Source of the DNA: Bacillus sp. SJS
Lineage (GTDB): Bacteria; Bacillota; Bacilli; Bacillales; Bacillaceae
Assembly: GCF_000732485.2 (NCBI RefSeq)
Contig: NZ_JAQV02000018.1
Coordinates: forward strand, 1-64,000
Direction: 5' to 3'
Length of the DNA: 64,000 bases
Shown in pieces: positions 35,513 to 44,312 of the stretch. Position 1 is the stretch's first letter. Each line of letters opens with the position of its first letter. The translations under genes were made by a program, and so were the position numbers. Below the pieces are notes generated by a model that did no database searches, was not told the DNA's origin, and worked only from the letters and a program-made list of their open reading frames with translations.

Positions 35513-35585
35513 CATACGAAAGGAAAAAGGGAATGGGGGAGGAAGTGAAGAAAGTAGTATAGTGGATCATTCGAGGGGGGATGGA

Positions 35586-36602
35586 ATGAGAACAGCTAAG
35601 CCGTCGCAATTATTTTTGAATTTCTCGGCAAACGAATGCAAAGGCTCAAGCAGGCTGTACGAAATTCTGTCAAAAGAGATGGCTCAAGACGAAGAGCTGC
35701 TTGTGCTTTCCTTAAAAGCGAAAACGGGACAGCCTCTTCCGAATCTGTTTTTTGGAGCAGTCCATTATCTGCTGCTGAAAGGAGCAGATCACAGGCTTTA
35801 TGACATTTATCAAAATCCTGTGGATGAGGGGATCTGGTTTCCTATGTTTAAAGAGTTTTGTCTTGCGCATAAAAAAGAAATTGCCCTTTTGCTTGAGACG
35901 AAGCTTGTCCAAACGAATGAAGTGAGAAGATGCGCTTATCTTTTTCCTGTTTTTCAATACATATATGAATGGACGAACAAACCGCTTGCCTTGCTTGAGA
36001 TAGGTACGAGCGCCGGGCTGCAGCTGCTTTGGGATCAGTATGCCTATTCGTATGGAACGGGAGAGGTGTATGGGAACACCTCATCCGATTTACGAATACA
36101 GTCGGAATGGATTGGGGGAAAAGAGCCTTCTTTGAAAAAGCACGTTCCTCCGGTCTCTGTAAGAATGGGATTTGATTTAAATATTGTGGACCTAAAGGAT
36201 CAAGAGGAGTACTTGTGGATGAAGGCACTCATTTGGCCCGAACACAAAGAGCGTCTTGCAATGTTTGAGCGGGCAGCAAGCTTAGCGGGCTCGCAGCCTG
36301 TCCAATTTTTTGAAGGGGACGGGACGGCGCTGGTGGCATCCGCTGCTGAAGCCGTTCCAAATGACTCCGTCTTATGTGTGTTTCACACACACGTTGCCAA
36401 TCAGATGCCTGATGAAGCAATAGAGCGGCTGCTTTCAAGCATACAGGAAATAGGACGGAGACGAGATGTGTTCCACCTCTACAATAATATAGAGGATCGC
36501 TTTCTGCACTTAGATTATTGGCTGGATGGGAAAGAGTATACGCAAACAATAGCGGAAACCGATGGCCATGGGCGCTGGTTTAAATGGCTGCTGGAAAAAT
36601 AG
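35586..36602 (+). CDS. DUF2332 family protein
   Basis: A 338-residue soluble protein of the DUF2332 family. ALLEIGTSAGLQLLWDQYAY near residue 138 resembles the glycine-rich SAM-binding loop of methyltransferases, and VLCVFHTHVANQ near residue 263 is another conserved block; a methyltransferase-like fold is an inference, with no known substrate. GAGGGGGGATGG precedes the ATG at 35586. It is absent from the B. subtilis order here and is followed closely by two acetyltransferase genes. Confidence 0.75.
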   Translation: MRTAKPSQLFLNFSANECKGSSRLYEILSKEMAQDEELLVLSLKAKTGQPLPNLFFGAVHYLLLKGADHRLYDIYQNPVDEGIWFPMFKEFCLAHKKEIALLLETKLVQTNEVRRCAYLFPVFQYIYEWTNKPLALLEIGTSAGLQLLWDQYAYSYGTGEVYGNTSSDLRIQSEWIGGKEPSLKKHVPPVSVRMGFDLNIVDLKDQEEYLWMKALIWPEHKERLAMFERAASLAGSQPVQFFEGDGTALVASAAEAVPNDSVLCVFHTHVANQMPDEAIERLLSSIQEIGRRRDVFHLYNNIEDRFLHLDYWLDGKEYTQTIAETDGHGRWFKWLLEK

Positions 36603-36623
36603 CTAACTATAGGAGGCAGCATA

Positions 36624-37790
36624 ATGAACGTTATTCAGCTAGGAAAAGAATGGTTCAAAGAAGCAACGAAGCTATCAGAATATGCATTTATTTATAAGGT
36701 TCCTGAATCCGAATTGGAAGAAAGATTGCAGGTAATGGAAAGGCATCATCAGCTGTTCGGAATTTTAGAGAAGGAGGAGCTTGCCGCAAAGTTCCATTTC
36801 CTGACCCATGATATCTATTTTAATGGACAAACATTGAAAATGGGCGGATTGGCTGGTGTGGCGACCTACCCTGAATACAGAAGACAGGGACATGTAAGGG
36901 AAATGCTGACGTTTGTCCTTGAAAAAATGAAGAAGGAACATATAACGGTATCTATGCTTCATCCGTTTAATGTTGCGTTTTATCGAAAATACGGATGGGA
37001 GCTTTTCAGCAGCCGCCAAAAGACGACGTTATCGGCTGGTGACCTGAAAATCCAGAAGCATGTTGGGGGTAAGGTTAAGCGCTACAACAAAGAAACACAT
37101 AATGAAGATATTGAACAAATTTATGAGTCCTTCGCATCCCGCTATACCGGGATGCTTGTCCGTGACCGGGAGTGGTGGATGCGTGCCATTTATGATGAGG
37201 AAACAACTGCCGTTTATTACAATGAGAACGGAGAGCCAACCGGATACATTCTCTATCAGTTTAAGGAAAAGAAACTCCTTGTAGATGAATTTGTTCCGCT
37301 GGATCCGGAAGCAAGACATGGCCTTTGGAATTTCATTTGCCAGCATGATTCGATGGTTAAAGAAATAGAAATGGACACCCATGAAGCGGAGCCGCTCTTT
37401 TTTACCCTGCCTGAGCCGAGATTAAAAACCGATCGCAGACCATACTTTATGGCGAGGATTGTAGATGCGGAAGCGTTTCTTTCAAACTATGCATTTACGC
37501 CTGGAGCAGAGGTACTGGTTCATGTAACCGACCATCATGCACAGTGGAATAACGGATCATACTTAATTGGACAAAACGGAGCGGCTAAAAAAATATCAGA
37601 TGCTGAAGCATTAGCATCAGATCTTGAGGGAGTAGATCTTTCCATTAACGCACTGACAGCCATTCTCTTTGGCTACAAATCCCCTTCAGAGCTTTTTCAG
37701 CTTGGACTGGCAGAAGGCAGCGCTGAAGAAATCATGCTGATGGAAAAAGCTGTACCTAAGCATGAGCCATTCTTTTATGACTTTTTTTAA
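36624..37790 (+). CDS. Eis-like GNAT acetyltransferase
   Basis: A 388-residue protein with the Eis architecture: an N-terminal GNAT domain with acetyl-CoA loop GVATYPEYRRQGHVREML near residue 78, a second GNAT-like domain, and a C-terminal SCP2-like domain (about residues 290-385) ending in EPFFYDFF. The free C terminus is part of the active site in Eis enzymes, and the aromatic end fits. Mycobacterial Eis acetylates aminoglycosides; substrates of Bacillus members are mostly unknown. AGGAGGCAGC precedes the ATG. Confidence 0.82.
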   Translation: MNVIQLGKEWFKEATKLSEYAFIYKVPESELEERLQVMERHHQLFGILEKEELAAKFHFLTHDIYFNGQTLKMGGLAGVATYPEYRRQGHVREMLTFVLEKMKKEHITVSMLHPFNVAFYRKYGWELFSSRQKTTLSAGDLKIQKHVGGKVKRYNKETHNEDIEQIYESFASRYTGMLVRDREWWMRAIYDEETTAVYYNENGEPTGYILYQFKEKKLLVDEFVPLDPEARHGLWNFICQHDSMVKEIEMDTHEAEPLFFTLPEPRLKTDRRPYFMARIVDAEAFLSNYAFTPGAEVLVHVTDHHAQWNNGSYLIGQNGAAKKISDAEALASDLEGVDLSINALTAILFGYKSPSELFQLGLAEGSAEEIMLMEKAVPKHEPFFYDFF

Positions 37791-37820
37791 ATGATGATGA
37801 AAGAGCAGGAGGATTCTTAC

Positions 37821-38357
37821 ATGCTACCAGGCAACAAGATTTACCTTAGATTCTTTACACTCGAGGATGCCTCTGAAAGGCTTCGTCTGCAGCTGGAAAA
37901 CAGAGCTTTTTTCGAAAAGTTCTCTATGGAGCGGCAGGAAAGCTTTTATACTTTGGAAGCCCAGGAACAAGCGATTGCCAATCAGATTGAAGGCAGGGAA
38001 AAGGATGAGGAATACCAATTTGGTATTTATACAAAAGACGATGTCCTTATTGGAACCATCAACCTCTTCTTCGTTGCGCGCGGAGCGATTCAGAGCGGAT
38101 TCATCGGATATTTTCTTGATGAACGGTTTAATGGCAGAGGGTATACAACAGAAGCTGTAAATTTGCTTGTTCAATACGCATTTGAAGAATTAAAGCTTCA
38201 CCGGATTGAGGCGGGAGTGATGCCTCACAACATCGGTTCCATTAAGGTCTTGACCAAGGCCGGCTTTCATAAAGAAGGTCTGGCGAGAAAAAATGTGAAA
38301 ATCAATGGCAGGTGGGAGGATCATGAGCTGCTGGCGATTGTGAATCCGAAGGACTGA
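37821..38357 (+). CDS. GNAT acetyltransferase, RimJ/RimL type
   Basis: A 178-residue GNAT protein with acetyl-CoA motif RFNGRGYTTEAVNLLVQYAF near residue 105 and the family end motif NIGSIKVLTKAGFHKEGLAR near residue 140. Related enzymes acetylate ribosomal-protein N termini or small amines. The ATG at 37821 follows AGGAGG at 8 bases; the ATG cluster at 37791 directly after the previous stop has no ribosome site. Probably co-transcribed with the Eis-like gene and ended by a terminator. Confidence 0.82.
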   Translation: MLPGNKIYLRFFTLEDASERLRLQLENRAFFEKFSMERQESFYTLEAQEQAIANQIEGREKDEEYQFGIYTKDDVLIGTINLFFVARGAIQSGFIGYFLDERFNGRGYTTEAVNLLVQYAFEELKLHRIEAGVMPHNIGSIKVLTKAGFHKEGLARKNVKINGRWEDHELLAIVNPKD

Positions 38358-38373
38358 AATAAATACTAAGATT

Positions 38374-38412
38374 AGCAGCACAACCCAAGGACATGGATTG
38401 TGCTGCTATTTT
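38374..38412 (+). terminator. terminator after the RimJ-type gene
   Basis: AGCAGCACAA pairs with TTGTGCTGCT, then ATTTTTAT. Confidence 0.8.
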
Positions 38413-38477
38413 TATGCAGAGGTAAATATACGGTGACTGCCCCTGGAACGTTGAGTCCGCACAGATATAGTTAAACA

Positions 38478-38528
38478 CCTTCGAAAAATAAGGTACATTG
38501 CTGCCGCTATTTTTCGGAGGTTTTTTTG
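38478..38528 (+). terminator. second strong terminator-like hairpin before aceB
   Basis: ACCTTCGAAAAATA pairs with TATTTTTCGGAGG over an 18-base loop, followed by seven Ts. There is no gene between this and the terminator 70 bases upstream. It may belong to a short transcript or act as an attenuator in the 345-base gap before aceB. Confidence 0.65.
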
Positions 38529-38623
38529 CGTGGCAGTACTGCGTGACACTTCAATTTCCTATTGTTAGTTTTTTACAAAATCAACTTTTAAAAAAATAAT
38601 TCTACAAAGTTATCAAAAAAGTG

Positions 38624-38672
38624 TTTCTTTTTCAAATAATCTGTTATATATTAATCTTAGATTTTTAAATCT
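38624..38672 (+). promoter_or_regulatory. possible aceB promoter and 14 bp palindrome
   Basis: TATATT at 38647-38652 has only a weak -35 (TTTCTT at 38624, 17-base spacer). AGATTT-TT-AAATCT at 38659-38672 lies just downstream and could bind a regulator. Confidence 0.4.
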
Positions 38673-38702
38673 GTATTATAACAATTTGGAGAGGTGATAT
38701 TC

Positions 38703-40292
38703 GTGGCAACCCAAACAGCCGGTATTCGAGTGATTGGGGAATTGGAAGATGCATACAAGGATTTGCTCAAACCTGAAGCCCTCGCACTTATCGGGCAGCT
38801 TGAAGAAAAATTCGGGCCCAGGCGCAGAGAGCTGCTTCAAAAAAGGCAAGAACGCCAAAGTCAGCTTCAAGCAGGAAAATTATTTGATTTTTTAAAGGAA
38901 ACCGAAAGCATTCGAAACGGACAGTGGACCATTGCTCCGCTTCCGGACGATCTTCTGGACAGACGGGTTGAAATCACAGGCCCTGTTGACCGGAAAATGA
39001 TCATAAATGCTCTGAACTCCGGTGCGAAAGTCTTTATGGCTGATTTTGAAGATGCAACCTCGCCTGCCTGGAGCAACATGATGGAAGGGCAGCTGAATTT
39101 AAGGGATGCGGTTCAGCGGACAATCCGTCTCCAACAGGCGGACGGAAAAGTTTACAAACTGAACCCGCAGCCTGCTGTCCTAAAGGTCCGTCCAAGAGGC
39201 TGGCATTTGGAAGAGAAGCATGTCCTGCTTCATGACGAGAGGATTTCGGGGAGTTTGTTCGATTTTGGATTGTATTTTTTCCATAATGCACGGACACTCA
39301 TTGAGAACGGAAGCGGTCCATACTTTTATTTGCCGAAGCTTGAAAGCCATCTTGAAGCAAGACTTTGGAATGATGTCTTCATTTTTGCGCAAGAGGAGCT
39401 TGGAATTCCACGCGGCACGATAAAAGCAACGGTACTGATTGAAACGATACCTGCAGCCTTTGAAATGGATGAAATTCTTTATGAACTGAAGGAGCATTCA
39501 GCGGGCCTTAACTGCGGCAGATGGGATTATATCTTCAGCTATTTAAAAAAGCTCCGCGGCCAATCGGATGTGATTTTGCCAGACCGGGCGCAGGTGACCA
39601 TGACCTCTCCATTTATGAGAGCGTATTCTCTGCTTGTCATTAAAACGTGTCACAAGCGGAACGCTCCGGCAATAGGGGGAATGGCGGCACAAATCCCGAT
39701 TAAGGACAATGCGGAAGCAAACGAGGCAGCGATGAACAAGGTGAAAGCTGACAAACTCCGCGAAGCAAGCGACGGTCATGATGGCACTTGGGTTGCTCAT
39801 CCGGCACTCGTCTCCATTGCATTGGATGTGTTCAATGAATACATGCCGGGCAAAAATCAAATCGAAAAACAGCTAGAAGAATTGGAAGTGACGGCATCCG
39901 ATTTGCTTGAAGTACCCGGTGGAACGATTACAGAAGCAGGTCTTAGGATGAATATTGATGTCGGCATCCGCTATCTGGCTTCCTGGCTTTCCGGAAGAGG
40001 AGCCGCCCCGATTCATCATTTGATGGAGGATGCGGCCACCGCTGAAATATCCAGAGCCCAGGTTTGGCAGTGGATTCGGCATGATAAAGGGAATCTGGAT
40101 GACGGAAGACCGGTGACGATGGAGCTTTACGAGCAGCTTAAGAGGGAGGAAACGGCAAAAATTGCGGAAGAACTCGGGGATAAGTTTTATACGCAAATGA
40201 AGTTTCCAGAAGCCGCTGATGTATTTGACGAATTAGTAAAGAATGACGAATTTACCGATTTTCTGACACTGCCAAGCTACGAAAAAATTTAA
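38703..40292 (+). CDS. aceB: malate synthase A
   Basis: A 529-residue enzyme joining glyoxylate and acetyl-CoA to malate, the second step of the glyoxylate shunt. Typical malate synthase A blocks: [20 protein letters not shown] near residue 113, [20 protein letters not shown] near residue 237 and [11 protein letters not shown] near residue 269, containing active-site acidic residues. The start is GTG at 38703 after GGAGAGGTG. It is followed 24 bases later by aceA. B. subtilis lacks this pathway, so it marks a difference in carbon metabolism. Confidence 0.94.
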   Translation: MATQTAGIRVIGELEDAYKDLLKPEALALIGQLEEKFGPRRRELLQKRQERQSQLQAGKLFDFLKETESIRNGQWTIAPLPDDLLDRRVEITGPVDRKMIINALNSGAKVFMADFEDATSPAWSNMMEGQLNLRDAVQRTIRLQQADGKVYKLNPQPAVLKVRPRGWHLEEKHVLLHDERISGSLFDFGLYFFHNARTLIENGSGPYFYLPKLESHLEARLWNDVFIFAQEELGIPRGTIKATVLIETIPAAFEMDEILYELKEHSAGLNCGRWDYIFSYLKKLRGQSDVILPDRAQVTMTSPFMRAYSLLVIKTCHKRNAPAIGGMAAQIPIKDNAEANEAAMNKVKADKLREASDGHDGTWVAHPALVSIALDVFNEYMPGKNQIEKQLEELEVTASDLLEVPGGTITEAGLRMNIDVGIRYLASWLSGRGAAPIHHLMEDAATAEISRAQVWQWIRHDKGNLDDGRPVTMELYEQLKREETAKIAEELGDKFYTQMKFPEAADVFDELVKNDEFTDFLTLPSYEKI

Positions 40293-40316
40293 CGAAAACA
40301 AAGGGGATGGATTTAC

Positions 40317-41612
40317 ATGGGGAGAAATGAACGAATCAATCAGCTGAATGAACAGTGGGAAATGGACAGCCGCTGGAAGGACGTTACCCGCACATACACG
40401 GCAGAAGAAGTAATCAGACTGCGCGGCTCACTTGATGTGGAGCATACTTTGGCAAGACGCGGCTCTGAAAAGCTTTGGGATATGCTTCATAAAGAGGATT
40501 ATGTGCATGCACTTGGCGCATTAACGGGGAATCAGGCGGTTCAGCAGGTGAAAGCGGGCTTAAAGGCCATCTATTTGAGCGGATGGCAGGTAGCGGCCGA
40601 TGCCAACCTTTCTGGCCATATGTATCCGGATCAAAGCCTGTATCCGGCCAACAGTGTTCCAAGTGTTGTAAAGCGGATCAATCAGGCGCTGCAGCGCGCG
40701 GATCAGATTCAATACTTGGAGCAAGAAGGAGAGATTGACTGGTTCGCCCCGATTGTAGCTGATGCGGAAGCAGGCTTTGGCGGGCAGCTCAATGTATTTG
40801 AGCTTATGAAGGGCATGATTGAAGCGGGAGCCGCGGCTGTCCACTTTGAAGACCAGCTTTCCTCTGAAAAAAAATGCGGGCACTTGGGAGGCAAGGTTTT
40901 GCTTCCAACCCAAACAGCGGTGAAGAATCTTATATCCGCAAGACTTGCAGCAGATGTAATGGGTGTACCAACTTTGATTATTGCGCGTACGGATGCGGAT
41001 GCGGCTGACCTGATCACAAGCGATGTTGATCCTGCCGACCACCCGTTTATCACAGGGGAACGCACACCGGAAGGGTTTTTCCGCACTAAATCAGGCATTG
41101 ACCAGGCGATAGCAAGGGGACTTTCCTATGCGCCTTACGCGGATCTGGTCTGGTGTGAAACGAGCGAACCTAACCTTGAACAGGCTCAAAAGTTCGCGGA
41201 TGCTATTCATGAAAAATTCCCTGGCAAGCTGCTTGCTTACAACTGCTCCCCATCCTTTAACTGGAAGAAAAAGCTGGATGAAGCGACGATTGCAAGCTTC
41301 CAGAAGGAACTCGGCAAAATGGGCTACAAATTCCAATTTGTTACACTTGCCGGCTTCCACGCTTTAAATCATGGCATGTTCGAGCTTGCCCGCAAATACA
41401 GAGACTTCGGCATGGCCGCTTACTCCGAGCTGCAGCAGGCTGAATTCGGCAGTGAACAGTACGGCTACACGGCAACCCGCCATCAGCGCGAGGTCGGTAC
41501 CGGGTACTTTGATGAAGTATCGCAAACAGTAAGCGGAGGAACCTCCTCTACTACGGCATTGAAAGGATCAACAGAAACAGAGCAGTTTACGTCTGAGACA
41601 ACAACTGTATAA
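40317..41612 (+). CDS. aceA: isocitrate lyase
   Basis: A 431-residue lyase that splits isocitrate to glyoxylate and succinate. The signature [18 protein letters not shown] near residue 181 contains the catalytic cysteine; [20 protein letters not shown] near residue 143 and CSPSFNWKK near residue 306 are conserved. The C-terminal tail is serine/threonine-rich. AAAGGGGATGG precedes the ATG. With aceB and the nearby lcfB and hydratase, it allows growth on fatty acids or acetate. Confidence 0.95.
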   Translation: MGRNERINQLNEQWEMDSRWKDVTRTYTAEEVIRLRGSLDVEHTLARRGSEKLWDMLHKEDYVHALGALTGNQAVQQVKAGLKAIYLSGWQVAADANLSGHMYPDQSLYPANSVPSVVKRINQALQRADQIQYLEQEGEIDWFAPIVADAEAGFGGQLNVFELMKGMIEAGAAAVHFEDQLSSEKKCGHLGGKVLLPTQTAVKNLISARLAADVMGVPTLIIARTDADAADLITSDVDPADHPFITGERTPEGFFRTKSGIDQAIARGLSYAPYADLVWCETSEPNLEQAQKFADAIHEKFPGKLLAYNCSPSFNWKKKLDEATIASFQKELGKMGYKFQFVTLAGFHALNHGMFELARKYRDFGMAAYSELQQAEFGSEQYGYTATRHQREVGTGYFDEVSQTVSGGTSSTTALKGSTETEQFTSETTTV

Positions 41613-41617
41613 GAGGT

Positions 41618-41653
41618 AAGAAGCGGACGTGTGTGACGACCGCTTCTTTTTGT
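41618..41653 (+). terminator. terminator after aceA
   Basis: AAGAAGCGG pairs with CCGCTTCTT over a 14-base loop, then TTT. Confidence 0.8.
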
Positions 41654-41681
41654 TTGTGGGATTTGCGGCACGAGGAACGGG

Positions 41682-41849
41682 GAGCTGCATGTCGATTGCA
41701 GGACGTAATTTGCTGCTAACGGGCAATTTTTTGCCGATAACGAGCAATTCCGTGTCGATTACGGGCAGGTTCATGTCGATTACGGGCAGTGTCGTGTCGA
41801 TTACGGGCAGGTTCATGTCGTTAGCGGGCAATTTCATGTCGATAACGGG
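41682..41849. repeat. eight tandem 21 bp repeats
   Basis: The consensus unit is close to CANKTTCATGTCGATTACGGG; the outer units are more diverged. 21 is a multiple of three, so both strands stay open: seven-residue periods of LPVIDMN on the minus strand and FMSITGR on the plus strand. Neither frame has a ribosome site, and the array is enclosed by two terminators. Confidence 0.8.
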
Positions 41850-41892
41850 CAAAACGGTCATGATCCCCCTATCGGCCAGGCTCGCACCAAAC

Positions 41893-41920
41893 AAAAAAGC
41901 CGATCCAAAAGGATTGGCTT
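41893..41920 (-). terminator. terminator after yhzC
   Basis: On the minus strand AAGCCAATCC-TTTT-GGATCGGCTT with a T-run. Confidence 0.8.
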
Positions 41921-41922
41921 CG

Positions 41923-42159
41923 TTATTGTAGACAGTGAATCACGTCGGCGTATTGCTTGGATAAATCCATAAATAATGGCTTGTTTCTTTGATCGAGAGC
42001 ATCATTGATTTGAGTTTCGAGGAGCGCCAGTTTTCGTTTCAGTCCTGCTTCGTCCAGAATCATTTGAATGTAGATATCCAGCATTGACGCGGCTTCTGCT
42101 TCGTTCTTCATTGTGTGACGGGACTTCATAAGCTCTGCATACGATTTTTTGTTTTTCAT
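41923..42159 (-). CDS. yhzC: IDEAL domain protein YhzC
   Basis: A 78-residue protein with one IDEAL domain: LDIYIQMILDEAGLKRKLAL near residue 27 includes the ILDEA signature, followed by NDALDQRNKPLFMDLSKQYA. The domain is found in small Firmicutes proteins and at the end of some regulators; its job is unclear. AGGGGTGATCC precedes the ATG. It is divergent from comK, as yhzC is in B. subtilis. Confidence 0.85.
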   Translation of the reverse strand: MKNKKSYAELMKSRHTMKNEAEAASMLDIYIQMILDEAGLKRKLALLETQINDALDQRNKPLFMDLSKQYADVIHCLQ

Positions 42160-42277
42160 AGGATCACCCCTGATGCCTTTTTCTTATTATATGGACTGAG
42201 TGGAAGAAAATCAACTAAATATTTATAATTTTTAGATAATTTATATTCGAGGTTATATTTTGCATTAGATCTGCAGT

Positions 42278-42320
42278 AAAATCGCAATTTGAATTGATTT
42301 TTTGTTAAAAGATTACATTT
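42278..42320. promoter_or_regulatory. possible ComK boxes before comK
   Basis: AAAA-TCGCA-ATTT (42278-42290) and AAAA-GATTA-CATTT (42307-42320) resemble two AAAA-N5-TTTT half-pairs spaced like those before comK in B. subtilis. Each carries mismatches. Confidence 0.4.
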
Positions 42321-42415
42321 CTATTAGGTTTATGTAAATTTGTGGATCCGTGTAAGGTCGGCGTGGTAAATTTTTCTTGGTTAAATATACCTAACAAATT
42401 CGGGGTGAATCAATC

Positions 42416-42937
42416 ATGGAAAAAATCAGTCAATATGAGGCAAATCGGTTAACAATGGCAATTTTAAGCAATGAAGGGATCGGATCATCTTTTGTTTTGG
42501 AGGTGGAAAAGGAATATGAGGTTTCCATGAGACCTTTGGATATCGTAGATCGGAGCTGCCGTTATTTTGGGTCAAGCTATCAGGGGAGAAAGACTGGCAC
42601 GAAGGACACGATCGGCATCACCCATAAGCCTCCGATTGTTGTAGACGCAGGAAACTCCATCTATCTTTTCCCGACAGCCGCATCTTCCAGACCGCATTGC
42701 TCCTGGATTTCTCACCAGCATATTGAGGACTTTTCACCAGCTGGGGAAGCAGAAACACTTGTAATATTCTCAAACCGTAAATCATTTACCCTGCCTGTAT
42801 CCATCCACTCTTTTGAAAACCAGCTTTATCGTACCGCCCAGCTTCGTGCTGTAATTTCATCCAGGGTGGAAAATGAAAAACGGTTATTCACCCAGCTTTT
42901 ATACAGCAGAAGTCCAGGCGAAACGTTTCATACTTAA
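42416..42937 (+). CDS. comK: competence transcription factor ComK
   Basis: A 173-residue ComK. The core PLDIVDRSCRYFGSSYQGRK near residue 39, THKPPIVVDAGNSIYLFPTA near residue 68 and RPHCSWISHQHIEDF near residue 92 closely follow B. subtilis ComK, the minor-groove activator of DNA-uptake and recombination genes. The C terminus is about 20 residues shorter, and the MecA-recognition motif FMLYP appears as QLLYS. GGGGTG precedes the ATG. Its stop codon overlaps that of convergent yhjD. The downstream addBA genes are ComK targets in B. subtilis. Confidence 0.92.
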   Translation: MEKISQYEANRLTMAILSNEGIGSSFVLEVEKEYEVSMRPLDIVDRSCRYFGSSYQGRKTGTKDTIGITHKPPIVVDAGNSIYLFPTAASSRPHCSWISHQHIEDFSPAGEAETLVIFSNRKSFTLPVSIHSFENQLYRTAQLRAVISSRVENEKRLFTQLLYSRSPGETFHT

Positions 42938-43293
42938 ACCTTAACCAAATACTCCGTCAGCAGCTCGCACACTTTATTGCGGATCCTGGGATTAAAATAG
43001 TTGTGCTGTTCCTCATATCCCTGGTAGAGGAAGGAATACATCGTAAACGCTTCGTCATGCTTGATTTTGGTGACTTTTATTTTCTGGCGGTGAAGCTCCC
43101 GTTTGACCTGCTGAAGATCCTTTTGGGCAAGCTTGAGGGATTCTTCGATCAGGTGAAGGTATGGCTGCTTCAATTTGAATGGGCTTTTTTCAACAACGGA
43201 GAGATCGCGGTTCAGGATAGAGATGGTCATGGGCAGGTAGATGGCCTGGTCGATCATATCTCTCACTTCTTCAGGTATTCTTGTCATGTTCAT
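42934..43293 (-). CDS. yhjD: YhjD family protein
   Basis: A 119-residue soluble, helical and basic protein matching B. subtilis YhjD; no catalytic motif is visible. Its stop overlaps that of comK by 3-4 bases. The upstream region has TATAAT at 43387-43382 (minus strand) directly beside a LexA-type box, which fits SOS induction of yhjD. Function unknown. Confidence 0.78.
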   Translation of the reverse strand: MNMTRIPEEVRDMIDQAIYLPMTISILNRDLSVVEKSPFKLKQPYLHLIEESLKLAQKDLQQVKRELHRQKIKVTKIKHDEAFTMYSFLYQGYEEQHNYFNPRIRNKVCELLTEYLVKV

Positions 43294-43387
43294 TGGCCTC
43301 GCTTTATCCTCTGTTTTATCCTCTTTGACAGGCGGTCGTTCACCTGATGCAGAAATTTCAGGACAGAGAAGTTCTATCTTTTATTAT

Positions 43388-43401
43388 AGAACATTTGTTC
43401 G
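43388..43401. promoter_or_regulatory. LexA (SOS) box between yhjD and yhjE
   Basis: AGAAC-ATTT-GTTCG matches the Bacillus consensus CGAAC-N4-GTTCG at nine of ten fixed positions. It abuts the -10 of yhjD and lies upstream of yhjE. Confidence 0.72.
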
Positions 43402-43524
43402 TAATTTATTCTATTCCGATTTAAAAAAAATTTCAATAGTGATTTCATTTCCAGCACCTGCTTATTTAAGTTTTCCCCGAAAAACGGTAAAATAGGAGGA
43501 TACATAAATCTTAAGGAGCTTGGA

Positions 43525-44142
43525 ATGGACCTGCATACGCTGTTTGATTCGTTTACTTTAGAAAAAATGATGAAAATCTTTGAACAGTACCGCTCATTCG
43601 GGCCCCTTCTTGGAATAGGCCTGCCGATGCTTGAGGCATTTTTACCCTTCCTTCCGCTTGTCGTTTTTATTGTGGCAAATGTGAATTCGTTTGGCTTTGG
43701 CCTGGGCTTTTTTTTATCATGGCTTGGGGCATCAGCTGGTGCTTTCATTGTTTTCCTGCTGGTGAGGAAATTTGGACAGGAGCGCTTTTTCCACTTTTTA
43801 AGCCGGCATAAAGGAATCAGCCGGATGGTAAGCTGGGTAGAAGAAAAGGGATTTGGCCCGCTGTTCATATTACTGTGCTTTCCGTTCACTCCTTCAGCCG
43901 CAGTGAATGTTGTCGCCGGATTATCAAGGATCAGCATCTGGAATTTTATGCTCGCTGTTTTTACCGGAAAGCTGGTTATGATTTTCATTGTGAGCTATGT
44001 GGGCCAGGATTTGCACGCCCTGATCACAGACCCGATGAAATCGATAACGGCTGCTGCGGTTCTCTTGGTCATGTGGATTGTCGGCAAGATTCTCGAGAAA
44101 AGACTGAACACAAAAATGGGTCGGAAATTGGACAAGCGGTAA
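43525..44142 (+). CDS. yhjE: YhjE, TVP38/TMEM64 (DedA-like) membrane protein
   Basis: A 205-residue membrane protein with about five hydrophobic segments. The family core runs from GIGLPMLEAFLPFLPLVVFI near residue 31 through FFLSWLGASAGAFIVFLLVR near residue 63 to LLCFPFTPSAAVNVVAGLSR near residue 116. TVP38/DedA proteins are lipid scramblases or transporters that support membrane homeostasis. Preceded by AGGAGCTTGG. It is divergent from yhjD with the LexA box between them. Confidence 0.88.
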   Translation: MDLHTLFDSFTLEKMMKIFEQYRSFGPLLGIGLPMLEAFLPFLPLVVFIVANVNSFGFGLGFFLSWLGASAGAFIVFLLVRKFGQERFFHFLSRHKGISRMVSWVEEKGFGPLFILLCFPFTPSAAVNVVAGLSRISIWNFMLAVFTGKLVMIFIVSYVGQDLHALITDPMKSITAAAVLLVMWIVGKILEKRLNTKMGRKLDKR

Positions 44143-44172
44143 GCTCGGATGATGATACGTCCGGGCTTTTTA
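44142..44172 (+). terminator. terminator after yhjE
   Basis: AGC(T)CGGA pairs with TCCGGGCT and is followed by TTTTT. Confidence 0.65.
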
Positions 44173-44259
44173 TATCCCCATTCCGGTACTAAAGAGAAAA
44201 GATAAGACGCTTTTAAAACTATATGCAGTGGACTTGTCCATTTATTTGGAAGATGAAAA

Positions 44260-44291
44260 CGAACGTGTATTCGTATATAATGAATACACGT
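44260..44291. promoter_or_regulatory. palindrome over the addBA promoter, with SOS-like half
   Basis: ACGTGTATTC (44263-44272) and GAATACACGT (44282-44291) are perfect 10 bp arms around a 9-base centre that contains the -10 TATAAT (44276-44281). The left part, CGAACGTGTATTCG (44260-44273), is a LexA box with one mismatch. No good -35 is present, which suggests activator dependence. Confidence 0.6.
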
Positions 44292-44312
44292 ATTAAAAAG
44301 GAGGCTGTTTAT

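Noticed and set aside
41568-41931. Open frames of 108 and 100 codons on opposite strands over the 21 bp repeats
   Set aside because: Both arise from repeat length divisible by three. Neither has a ribosome site, and both cross terminators.
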